Below are positions 44,521 through 54,436 of a DNA stretch of 64,000 nt, one piece after another. The DNA comes from Pterobdella sp. o SKG-2022. Lineage: Eukaryota > Annelida > Clitellata > Hirudinida > Piscicolidae. Position numbers and translations under genes: made by a program. Within the stretch, counting starts at the first letter, position 1, and the number at the start of each line of letters is the position of its first letter. The stretch spans positions 16,059,760 through 16,123,759 of the forward strand of contig OZ038320.1 of NCBI GenBank assembly GCA_964035795.1, written 5' to 3'. The notes beneath the pieces were generated by a model. That model was not told the DNA's origin, did no database searches, and was given only the letters and a program-made list of their open reading frames with translations.

Positions 44521-44644
44521 CTAGTTTGTGAGATATTTTAATAAAGATTCAACATCTACATAATCTATTTTTTAAAACTTATTAGCTAGTATAGCACAAG
44601 AAACGAAAAAAGCACTAAGAGGGGAAATAAACGAGTTTTTATAG

Positions 44645-45017
44645 TTAGCGTTGGGATGACTGAGTTTATGGCATCTGGAAAATCATCAGATTATTTTATT
44701 TTAGTTCACGAAGCAGCAAAAAAAGCATTGACAGATTGTAAATTAGATTATAGCGAAATACAGCAAGCTGTTGCAAGTTATTGTTATTGGGATTTCTGCT
44801 CAGGAAATGCCGCTATTTATAGGTTGGCTCTCACAGGAATCAACATCTACAATATAAAAAATAACTGTTCGTCTGGTTCGGCTACCATATGTTTTGGCAG
44901 ATTGAAGGAGAGTTGGCAAGCTGTGTTTTGGTAGTCGGTTTTGAAAAAAGGCAAAAAAGATCTATAGCCAGCAATTTTAATGATAGAGAAAATCCCGTAA
45001 AGAAGTTGAAGAGATGA
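44645..45017 (+). pseudogene. Sterol carrier protein x (SCPx) thiolase fragment
   Basis: The translation SVGMTEFMASGKSSDYFILV, then EAAKKALTDCKLDYSEIQQA, then NNCSSGSATICF matches the N-terminal thiolase part of SCPx, a peroxisomal 3-ketoacyl-CoA thiolase; the NNC(S/A)(S/T)GS block holds the catalytic Cys. A frameshift at about 44,897 moves the continuation (QIEGELASCVLVVGFEKR, SNFNDRENP) to another frame, which ends at TGA 45,015. The left end follows TTTATAG, like a splice acceptor, so it may be a duplicated exon rather than a processed copy. A Penelope-derived foldback begins 25 bases after it. No other SCPx exon is seen. Confidence 0.82.
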
Positions 45018-45107
45018 AGTAGAAAGAACTGTTGAAGAGGTATAATAATCTTCTTCAGCCAAAGTAAATACTGAAAATTATTTGAACACTAAAGGTAATT
45101 TTATTAA

Positions 45108-45147
45108 GTACAACGCTTTTCGTTAACAAAGTAACATTATCAAGTAC
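45108..45147 (-). ncRNA. Hammerhead-ribozyme-like fold, left arm of mini-PLE
   Basis: Minus strand: GTAC, TTGATAAT, GTTA/TAAC stem, GAAAAGC and GTAC. The stem I pair is GTAC/GTAC, while the 10-12 kb copies have ATAC/GTAT, a compensating change. Core degenerate. Confidence 0.35.
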
Positions 45148-45396
45148 GTTAAAATTCAAAGACATCAGGTTTTCCAGTCAAATCCCTCTCATGAATTCAG
45201 TACTGAGCAGAGCCCCAGGTGATTGGAGGAAAAGAAGAATTTTGGAAGCTTTTCGCATCAAAATGTTGAATCCATCACTCAACGACCATAGAGACATTAA
45301 AAACCTTTGGTTATTTAGAAATGGAATTGCATAATTATTTCGAATAAATTTTTATCTTTGGTCAGAATATAAACAACGGTGTCTTTGAATTTTAAC

Positions 45397-45433
45397 GTAC
45401 TTGATAATGTTACTTTACCGAAAAGCTTTGTAC
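45397..45433 (+). ncRNA. Hammerhead-ribozyme-like fold, right arm of mini-PLE
   Basis: GTAC (45,397-45,400) and GTAC (45,430-45,433) can pair around TTGATAAT, a weakened stem II, GAA, AAGCTT and T. Stem II is poorly conserved in this copy. Confidence 0.3.
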
Positions 45434-45509
45434 CTAATAAAATTAACTTTAGTGTTCAAATAATTTTCAGTGTTTACTTTGGCTAAAGAAGATTATTTGG
45501 CTAATTATC

Positions 45510-46320
45510 TAATTATATATGAAAAGGTTATATATTCACAAAAGCTTTTTAACGAATTTACTGTTTCCTAATACCTTTACAAAACTTCTAAGTTAAATTT
45601 AACAGATTCAGTTTTTAGCCTTTCAGAATGTTTAAATGCGATGAAGGAAGTTTAACAATTTGAAGTTAAATTTGACAGATCTTAACTTTCATTTAGCATT
45701 ATAAATATTTCAATCTTTTAATATTATTGAATATGAAATAGCTTGAAAAAGGAAAAAAATTTGTATTGAAGTTATCTATTTCAACTTAAAAATTAAATTT
45801 GGCAGGTCTTAATTTTAATCCTATATTATTTAATAGGAAATTGTATACTAACATGTTTTTATGTACTCTATAGTACTTTTTTATTAGTATTTTCATTTTT
45901 CATGATTGGGCTTCCATGGAATAGCACCCTGTGAAACCTATACATTGTACAAAAAATCCCAATTTTGGACCATGTAATGACTTACTCATACCATAACTTC
46001 ATGTTTGTATAAGTGTCATATATGCCTGTTTTTTGAAAATTAATTTGAAAGTATGTTTTTACATTATTTCAAGCATATTTCGAAACTATTTTCAAAGTTT
46101 AATGATATTTTATTAGAAAAATTTTCATATTTCCATTTTTCAAAAAGCCAAAAGTATTGTACATTACAAAGTTCAAAAAAGTACAAATAATTAATAAAAA
46201 TATTGCAAAATTAGCTAAGTACATGACTACAATTAATTAAATAGTATTAGTCCTATCATGATGCATAACTATATTATATAACCTAAGGTTCATTTCTTTA
46301 AATAATCTGCGTTCTAGTTT
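45510..46320 (-). mobile_element. MULE terminal region, second copy (part 1)
   Basis: Aligns with 20,200-21,020 along its whole length, sharing for example ACTTACTCATACCATAA and TTAGTATTTTCATTTTTCAT-like blocks. The transposase piece belonging to it is displaced to 48,719-48,890 by inserted elements. Confidence 0.7.
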
Positions 46321-46459
46321 TTTAAAGACATCATATATTCTTTCGTAAACTTGAACTTTACCAGTAAACTTCAAATTATGAGGATTTATAAGAACACGTA
46401 GAAAAAATTTTTTGTTTATCTAAAATTTTCAACAAGTAAAACATTGTCATAATTCATTA

Positions 46460-46720
46460 GCAAAGTTGTAGAGAAGACAGGTACTTCGCCCTCACGCAAA
46501 AAGCATTGAATAGGCTAGTTGATGAACCAATCATAGAACTCCAAAAAAATTGTGAAAGTAATGAAATAATCATTTTTAGAAGTTTTATGGAAAAAAAACT
46601 AACATTTATCAACTAAATTTTTGTACAATCCGTGAATATTTAAACATTCTGATACATGAATATTTTCAAGAAAAAAAAACTAACTTTTTTTAAAGCCTAT
46701 GAATGGTCCAACTTAGAACA
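46460..46720. repeat. Foldback element copy
   Basis: Contains GTACAATCCGTGAATATTTA and the AAAAAATTGTGAAAGTA block of the cluster at 43,490-44,520, so it is another copy, inserted between the MULE end and the PLE. Confidence 0.68.
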
Positions 46721-46899
46721 GCTTTTTGCAGCTTGGAACTTCTTCAAGAGAAAAGTAGAGAGTTTAAACGGAAAAACCATAGATGTGAAAATTTAAAAAA
46801 AAATGAAAATTGTTAAATTATGTAATATTGTTTTATTTTATGAGACTTATTTTAAAGCATTTATGAATGGTGAAATTATTGTTTGATGTAATAATTTGG

Positions 46900-48715
46900 A
46901 GTTAAACTCCTGCTCCTCTTCTTTTGTATTATTTGCATTCTCTTTAATGTGGGTCCCAGGCTTTGGTATGGACGTAACATTGTGGGTCGTTATAGAACTG
47001 ATTATTGTCTTGTATTCTTTATTTCTAAGCTTTCACGAACCAGAAGGTTTTTTTGTATTATATTTTTATTTTTTTTTGGAAAAAGTTGCTATTATCTCTG
47101 GCTTGTCCCAGTTCATTTGGCCGTGATTACATTGGCGGGCATACTTTGATATTCCTGATATTGTAGATTCTGGCTTTTTTGAAGATATGTTTGCTTTATG
47201 CTGCTTTATTCGATTTCTTATGCTCACCCTGGTTTGGCCAATGTATGATTTGTTGTTATCGCAGAAACACTTCAACTGGTAAACTTTTTTTTTGTATATT
47301 TTTTCGTGTTTTGGTTTGTTTGATGAGCATAGGATATGTCCCAGTTTTTGTCCTAATGGAGTATGGTAAGAGATATTGTTGTTTGTGAAGATTTTTTAAA
47401 CTTGTTTTTTATTGTAGGCATGTAAGGTAATGATACCTATATTATGTGTTTATTTGGTTGTGTATGTTGATGTTGCTCTTTGTTATTGTTTTGGGTTGTT
47501 CTGTTTCTTAATTTTTTTTTAATCAATTTTGGCTTTTGGTTTTTTGGGCTTATATGAAGCTGCTATTTTTAACAGTTGTCTTCAAAGTTTGTGATCAGGA
47601 ATTCTATTTCTTTTTTTAAAAGGGTTTTATTCAAGCAGAGGTTTTGAGCTCGACAAAGGGTCTCTTTAAGAACTTCCGTTCATATTTTATGGTCTTGACT
47701 GGACTTGGGGTTGATGGTTAGTCCTGTGTTTGAAGGTTTTCGGTAGACGGCGGTTTTTAATGTTCCATTTTTTTCTTTTATGATAAGAATGTCAAGAAAA
47801 GATAGTTTGGAGTCATTTTCGATCTAAATCTAAATTTCAAATTTTCGTCAACTTCACTATGTAGTTTCATAAATTCGACGTGTGAGGTGTTCGTCTTGTT
47901 TTTTTTTCCTAATTCCGAACGTATTATTCCTTTACACTTTCAGGAGTCTAGGCGGATTTATCTTCCTTTTTTTAGCCAATTTTTGGGCTTCTTTTACTGT
48001 GTGGTCCATCCAGAATTAGGCTATAGGTACCATAAGGCTAAGCTCAATTGGTCCTGAATCTTCTATTGTATAAAGCTGGTCGTCATACAGGAATTCTAAT
48101 GTGGACAAAGTTTGATTAGCTCTGTTATATCTGTTGGCGTAAGGTTGGTTCTATTTTTTAGGTTTTTGTCTTGTTTCAGTTTTTCATGTTAGAGGTTTGT
48201 GCATTTTTTTCAAAGGGATTGAGGGAAAGAAGGTTTTTGCATCAAAACTTACTAAGTATTCGTTTTCATCTAGTGTTATGTCAAGTATAGTTTCAACAAA
48301 ATCTTTTGAGTTTGCGCAAAAATGTTCCTCTTCTTTAATTAAAGCATTAATGAGTGGAATGAGGTAAAACGCAAGTGATTCCTGAAAACAGCCTTGATGC
48401 AAAATAATGTTTCTTGCAAGATAATTTTTATTTGCTCAGTGGGCTTTTATTACTGGGTATGCTATTGGAACGAGGGACCTAGATGGGTATATTTGTAATC
48501 ACTTTTTTCTTTTTTTTTTTAATTCTAGTAACTTTTTTTTGTTTCTGTTTTTATATTTTTGAAAGCTTTCATTGCTTTCTGTTTTAGGTCATTTGGATCA
48601 AGTGTGACAAAACCTATCCCTTTGTCTTGGGGCGCTACTAATAACTCGTTTTTTTTTATTTTTTCTTTTAGGAACTTGAGGCCTTTCCTCTCGTAGCTTG
48701 TCAGGTTGTTGTATG
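46900..48715 (-). pseudogene. Penelope-like element with GIY-YIG domain, second family
   Basis: Minus-strand words in order: LLVAPQDKGIGFVTLDPNDL (about 48,640), DENEYLVSFDAKTFFPSIPL (about 48,260), a deleted or decayed RT middle, SFLDILIIKEKNGTLKTAVY and RKPSNTGLTINPKSSQDHKI (about 47,810-47,700), then LKCFCDNNKSYIGQTRVSIR (about 47,275-47,215), the GIY-YIG nuclease start with its Arg, and ARESLEIKNTRQ-like words near 47,040. The YVDD box itself was not found. Stops and frameshifts are common. It lies inside the split MULE. Confidence 0.85.
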
Positions 48716-48718
48716 CCC

Positions 48719-48890
48719 CCTTCTTAATATAATACCACTTAATTTAAGCCTACAACCAGATTGTTCTAATATTAAGTTCCTAATTAAATTCTTATAGTTA
48801 GAAACATATACTCTAACTCTCCTATTTAAACTATTATGCCAGCCCTCAATTTCATTTTTTGTACGAGACAAATTCTTTATCATCCTTCTA
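48719..48890 (-). mobile_element. MULE transposase C-terminus, second copy (part 2)
   Basis: Encodes KNEIEGWHNSLNRRVRVYVS and ILEQSGCRLKLSG, nearly the same as 21,092-21,286. It continues the element begun at 45,510; the PLE ends only a few bases away at about 48,715. Confidence 0.72.
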
Positions 48891-49262
48891 AAGTTGTTCC
48901 ATACAGAAATAAAAAAGTAAGGTAATCTAGAACCGTCCCCAACTCAATCTTTCAAAAATAAGCTACAAACTTATCGAAATCAATAATTTGGTTATTATCT
49001 AAAAAAAATTTTTTCTAAAAATTGTGTTAAAAAAATTGCCCTAATTGCATCCATAGGGTTCAAAAATGACAAAGAAATGAAAAACCAAATTAAAAATATA
49101 TTACTAGGATTAAAAAGCCAAAATGTGGGCAAAGAAATTAAACCTCGCGTTGAAAGGCTTGCGAAAAATGGAAATGCAGCCATGTAGAGAAGTGTGAGAA
49201 AAGGAGTGTAGCATGGTTTTTACAGAAGAAATTTCAAAATCGTGAGTAATAGACAAAGACAC

Positions 49263-49340
49263 TACAGTAAACCCTGCATAAGTTGGATTCAAATGGGCCA
49301 AGCAAAAAAATTCGAGTTAAGTGAAGGTCCGACTTAGGCG
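49263..49340 (+). repeat. Possible terminal repeat of a pogo/Tigger-type DNA transposon
   Basis: CAGTAAACCCTGCATAAGTTGG after TA, with TTCGAGTTAAGTGAAGGTCC further on, looks like the end of a pogo-type element. The matching opposite end was not found in the window. Confidence 0.35.
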
Positions 49341-49463
49341 AAGCTAAACTTTATTCAACGAAACATGTCCATCGTTAAGCAACAATAAGTTATTTAAACA
49401 CTATAATCACAACAACAGTGAGTTTTATAGTGCATTTATTCAGAATATTGACTTCCATTATTT

Positions 49464-50790
49464 ATGGTCGATAAAATGTCCACCATCGCAAATATTATTT
49501 CCGAGATTGATATAATTCAGACAGCGCTCAGCACATTACGAAGTAATGTCTTAGACTTTTTAAAGTCTGAGGAACCCTCGGTTTCCAAAAAAAGAGGGCG
49601 AAAACCGAAGACGATTACCTCTTCAACATCTCAATCAGCAATCCGTACTTCCTCGACCCCTTCATCTTCAGTTTTCTGTTTGACCTTCCATCTCTTTCAA
49701 TTACTTCTTGCTCTACATTTCTTCCAGCTACCACATTTTCCTCGAATAGTTCATCTTCAACCACCTCTTTGACTAGTTTATTTTCAACCACTTCTTCAAC
49801 TAGTTCGTTTTCAACCACCTCTTCTACTACTACTTCATCTTTATCAACCTCACCTTCAACAACTTCTTCAACTTCATCTACAAGCAAGACATCTTCAACC
49901 TCTTCACTTTCTGCTTATACAAACACTTCATCTCTTAGTTCAATTAATAATTTTCCATAATTAATTTCCCTAGAATCATTCACACCAACCAATTCAATCA
50001 CATCTATTTTTACTGCTAACTCATCTCAACCTACTTACAGCACTATTATCAAATCAAAAAACATGCCCACCCTCTCTCATCCACCCACTAACAAAATTTT
50101 GCTCTTACTCCCCCCATCTAACATAAAATCTATTTTATTAGAAAAACCCCACCCATTATTAAATATCCCACTAAAGTTATCTCACCACAGGTGAGACTAC
50201 AAGTGAATTGGCAGAAGATTGGTTTTGTCCATCAACTTTTCACAACAAGCCTTTAAATCTTTTTCTAAGCATGTTCGCGAGTCTACTGATGCTGTTGTCT
50301 GGGAAGCTGACTCTGCTGATTCACTTAAGGATGCTAGATTTTTCCTTTCTTGTCTTCCCAACATAAGCCTCCATGACCCAGTTCTTTTGAATCCAACAAT
50401 CACCGTCCTGGGTCTTCCGACATGGGTTACTAATGAAGAACTTAAAACCTCTTTCAATCTCTTCTTTCCATCTGCTGATCCCAGCGCTTTCCGTGCTTCT
50501 AGGCACAGGCTTAATGCACGAAAGCCTTCTACTTGTGACTGGCTTATCCAAGTTCCAAGCACTGTTTTCCCATTCTGAACAAGTCCAAGAATGTACATCT
50601 CCTTTTTAGTAGATTCCCTTTCCACTCTCGCATCCATCCAACTAGATGTCTGAATTATTAGACTTATGGTCATAACATAACTAAGTGCCACAATCCTAGA
50701 GTATGTGAGCACTGCGGCAAAGACCATTCGTCTGAAAACTGCTCTAAAACCTCTTCTTACTTTTTGTGTTTCCTGCTTTAAATCAAAACG
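49464..50790 (+). pseudogene. LINE ORF1 with coiled start, Ser/Thr-rich stretch and CCHC knuckle
   Basis: Begins MVDKMSTIANIISEIDIIQT and KKRGRKPKTIT (a basic patch), then a Ser/Thr-rich run of near-repeats (about 49,660-49,960) caused by degenerate TTCAACCAC units. After a frame change comes AVVWEADSADSLKDARF, PTITVLGLPTWVTNEELKTS and, in another frame, CHNPRVCEHCGKDHSSENC (about 50,680-50,740), a CCHC zinc knuckle. These are the parts of an ORF1 nucleic-acid-binding protein of an L2/CR1-like LINE. Broken by several frameshifts. Confidence 0.72.
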
Positions 50791-50939
50791 CTGTTGCCAT
50801 GACCACGTCACAACATCCTCCTTTTGTTCCTTTTATAGACAACAATTGCGACTCAAGATGGGACGTACGGCTTGGGAATGACGGTCAGCCTCTCATCCTA
50901 AAGTCCACAATGTACCTTTGTCTTATAAAAATTCGCTCT

Positions 50940-51765
50940 CCTCAATCCTAGGTCTACTCGTAGTAAGTCTTCTATTATATTCGATACTATCCTTTCTCTT
51001 AAACTTGACATTATTGCTTTGACGGAAACTTGGATTCCTGAAAACGCAGACAGTGTCACAAAACATGACAGTGCCTCATGGCTTTTATGTTTTGCACTCT
51101 CAACGACCCATCGGCAAGCGAAGCGGAGGTCATTCTGTAATTTCCAGAAACTCCATTAGATTAGGTGGCATTAAATCCTCATACCATTTTTCTTTTGAAT
51201 CATTGACAGCCAAAGTGTCTTTTTCGTCACACTGTTTCTATTGGTGATCTACCGTCCTCCAAACACCGGCAATTTTACCTACGAGCTCACGTCTCATTTT
51301 TATTTCCTTTATTCTCTTTCTTCAAATTTTATATTGGCTGGGGATTTTAACACCTCAAATTGTACGTCTCTTGACAACCCGCTTAGTGCTCTTTTACGTG
51401 AACTCAAGTTGGTTCAGCACATAGACTTGCCCACCCACAGATTTGGTAACATCCTTGACCTCATCATTTCTCCAAAACCTAACAGTCATCTCATACAAGA
51501 CATCGGCAGAGAAACTTTTGACTCCCATCACTATCTTATTTTATGCAGTCTCAACCTCGCTCCTCTTCCCCTTACCCCTTGCATTGAAATTTCCCGCTCC
51601 TTCGAAAATTTTGATGATGCTGTCTTTGATAAAGATCTCAGACATATCCATAATACACTAACTAACCTTTCTGATGTTTCAGTTGAAGAGTTTCTCACAA
51701 CGATGAACAACTCCTTTCAATCACTTAAAGACTTTGTTAAATGCCATGGTAACTTCATTTAATAT
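50940..51765 (+). pseudogene. LINE ORF2, APE endonuclease part
   Basis: Follows ORF1 in the same direction. Contains LDIIALTETWIPENADSV, a frameshifted middle, then VIYRPPNTGNFTYELTSHF, FILAGDFNTSNCTSLDN, QHIDLPTHRFGNILDLIISP and FDSHHYLILCSL, the standard motifs of an L2/CR1-like APE endonuclease with the catalytic Asp/Asn and His. The element ends at about 51,765 before any RT and is 3'-truncated. Confidence 0.83.
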
Positions 51766-51849
51766 TAATTCTATAACGCTTGACAAGAATATTGAAAGTA
51801 AAATTCTAAAATATTGAATTTTTATTTTTTTTTTATAGCTGAGTTAACT

Positions 51850-52095
51850 CTATTTTAATTTGAAAAGGTTTTCTTCAATTGTCAGTTTGATGTTGGGATG
51901 AAACGCATTCAAAGCCTTGAAAAATTTGTCTTTCTCATTTTTCTTTCTGCGGACGAATGTGTCATCTACATATCTAATGTAAAAAATTGCTGAAACCGGT
52001 GTTACCAACTGCTTTTCCATGTCATTTAGGAAACACCCAAAAAAGACCACCGACAAAGGACCTCCCATTGCGACACCATCTATTTGCTTGTATAG
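51850..52095 (-). pseudogene. Penelope-like element RT fragment
   Basis: Minus strand: DGVAMGGPLSVVFFGCFLND, then FYIRYVDDTFVRRKKNEKDK and NIKLTIEEN. This is the RT palm with an intact YVDD, very close to 10,660-10,880. It is about 80 residues long with both ends missing. Confidence 0.87.
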
Positions 52096-53440
52096 GCGTC
52101 CGTCAAATCAACTCAAATCAATGACGAGTATGATTATAGTGACATGAACTTCAGGAGTTTCCAGACTACTGAGTATTATGAACTTTGAATGCAATTTAAT
52201 GTAATGTAAGTGTTCTTAGATATGACAATTTAAAAAAAACTTTATAACTAAATAAACAAATCAGTTAACTAAGATTACATGAAAAAAAAGGTCTGTTGTT
52301 TGAAACAAAAGCAACTATGATAATACTTATATAAATAAAATTTAGAAAACTAAGTTGATTTTGAATGTACAAAACAATTAAATCTGATAATAAACAAAAA
52401 TATATATATAGATGAAACTGCAAATAAAATATTTTGAGCAATCAAATGTTAATTTTAGACAAAATTTGAACTTTATTGTCTTCATCTTTTTTCTTTGATG
52501 GGACTTCCACATCATCACAATTGAAACCAGAAAGTGCTTATCTTTTTTTTTATTGTTACATTCTTTGATATTAATTAAATGATAATATTTTTTTTAATCT
52601 TTTATAGGATTTTCATCCAAGTAATGCCAGCCTTTCTTACACCCAAAAAACCATGAAGTGTTCATTTTTACAATTTTTGTTGTTGCATAAAATGAAATTG
52701 TTGATGTTCACAATTTATCTTCTTTCTATGTAAAGCAAAAAATCCGAAATTATCCCAAAAGATGTAGTTTTTGTATGTTATTGTACTAAGTGATCGAATT
52801 TTGAAATAAAATTGCTAAATTATTTTAAATAATAATATTTTGACATTTTCAACCGAATTATGCAGTCTTTAAGTATAAAAATCGACTATTCGAGCCACCA
52901 TTATAACTTCGACTGAAAAGATACTCTCTGTAGTGACTTTCTTCAACAATTTAACAAGAATTTCTTTGCTGCACATAAGGGCTAGTTTTTTGTTAACATA
53001 GACCTGCTTACAGATTTGATCCAAATCTACTTTGCAAATAAAGATTGAAGTTATTCGTCTTCTAAGTTTATTTCAGGCCTAGGTTTCGGCCAAAACAACC
53101 GAATTTATTAACGGTTTTCAAAAATAAATATAAATCGCTTCAAAAGCATGTACTTTTAAATAAATCTTCTCAAAGCAATTTAAATCCTTTTTTATTAAAA
53201 AGAGACCGTCTTAACCTTGCTTTAACGAGGCCTATTGTGATTCAAAACCTCTCAAAAGGAAACTTGAACGCGGATATCTCGTCCAAATTGTCAGAAGAAG
53301 CTGGTATCATGGGTTTTGGAGGTCATTTTTCAATAGATTGTGAGAAAAAGATGTAGCAGTCCTAGGACTTGAAAACTATTGATTCAAAAAAAAATCTTCT
53401 ATTCAAGTTTTTTTTTCACATTCCTGGTATTATTTTGGAT
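52096..53440. other. AT-rich noncoding stretch
   Basis: No gene or repeat family recognised. A short AT repeat lies near 52,400. The only longer reading frames are low-complexity. Confidence 0.5.
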
Positions 53441-53442
53441 GT

Positions 53443-54130
53443 TTGCTGAGGTTGATGAAGATGAGATCGTACAGGAAATTGAGAAAAAATCCCAAAAAAA
53501 CAATTATTGTATCCAATACTCACCTGGCTTTTCAAAAAGTTTCTAGGTTGATAGCACAAGTTTTGAAAAATTTGTTCAGCAGCTCTTCTGCATTAGATAT
53601 TTTTACACATCACTTTAAGCTGGCACATAAACCTTCTTTGCTGAAAAAACCCAATATCGACATAAGCGATGAATCATCCTACAGGCTTATTTCAAATTTC
53701 TCTATTTTGAATGGGCTATTCAAAGAACTTGTACCGAGAAGAGTATCTATCTTACGGAAAATAAACTTTTTTATAGCCTTTATACGGCTTATTGTCTTCA
53801 CCACTCGTGAAACTGCTATTCCAAAAGTTTATTCAGACTGAAAGCAGCTGACAACGGTAAGTCATTTCTCTTGGTTCTACTGGATCTATCGTCAGCTTTT
53901 GATCTGGTGGACCATGCAAAAAGGACTGGAGAATTTTTTCGGCTTTGGAGATTTTGCGCTGAAATAGTTTATCAACTACTTAACTAAATGAAAATATATT
54001 ACAAATGTTACGCAAGTAAAGCATCTATGAATGAACTCATTTTTCGGTGTCCCACAAGGTTCTGTTTTTGAAACATTGCTGTTCACTCTTTTCACTGGTT
54101 ATTTGAAAAAAATAGTTACGTTATTTACTA
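53443..54130 (+). pseudogene. LINE RT fragment (jockey/CR1-like)
   Basis: Words in successive frames: LLKKPNIDISDESSYRLISN and FSILNGLFKELV (about 53,640-53,735), then LLVLLDLSSAFDLVDHA (about 53,868-53,920) and FGVPQGSVF-like (about 54,040). These are the first RT blocks of a LINE. Both ends are missing; it stops at the Gypsy LTR at 54,147. Confidence 0.75.
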
Positions 54131-54146
54131 TCTATGTTGTGCTTCT

Positions 54147-54436
54147 TGTAACGAAAACGCAGTAGATTTATAAAATTTTATTAACGTAATAACCAAGTAG
54201 GGAGACAAAAAACACAGGTGTGAAATCTCTAACTGTTTATATACTATAGCTTAAGAATATTCTAGAACAGTGTAGAAATTAGAACATTCCCAAACGACAT
54301 AGAAAATAGAACATTCTAGAACAGTATAAAACATTCTAATAATAAGTCTATAGAAGATTATCGAACAATGTAGAAAATGGAACATTCTGGAAGAGTATAG
54401 AACATTCTAATAATAGGATATTATTAGTTCAATACA
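54147..54436 (-). repeat. Ty3/Gypsy 3' LTR with heat-shock-element array
   Basis: Ends are TGTAACG and AATACA on the plus strand, so TG..CA in either direction. On its right is the purine tract GGTGGGAAGG (54,437-54,446, minus strand), as expected next to a 3' LTR. Inside are three perfect GAAnnTTCnnGAA units at 54,255-54,267, 54,309-54,321 and 54,380-54,392, plus further two-box units at 54,282-54,289 and 54,400-54,407. Bases 54,301-54,347 and 54,372-54,418 are tandem copies. Confidence 0.78.
54309..54407. promoter_or_regulatory. Candidate heat-shock elements in the LTR
   Basis: Alternating GAA and TTC at five-base steps is the binding site of heat-shock factor trimers. Two perfect three-box sites and one two-box site fall here; a further perfect site is at 54,255-54,267. 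HSF binding is inferred from the motif only. Confidence 0.55.

Larger units (their letters stand above)
45042..45500 (+). mobile_element. Miniature Penelope-derived foldback element
   Basis: Inverted arms at about 45,046-45,164 and 45,373-45,496 differ at only a few positions. The centre (45,190-45,332) encodes LSRAPGDWRKRRILEAFRIK and FRNGIA, the same C-terminal block as the PLE at 11.5 kb. It is thus a PLE reduced to its two inverted pseudo-LTR arms and the last 50 codons. Confidence 0.87.

Noticed and set aside
49615..49887. Minus-strand frame rich in Val/Glu
   Set aside because: Antisense of the Ser/Thr-rich degenerate repeats in the LINE ORF1 on the plus strand.
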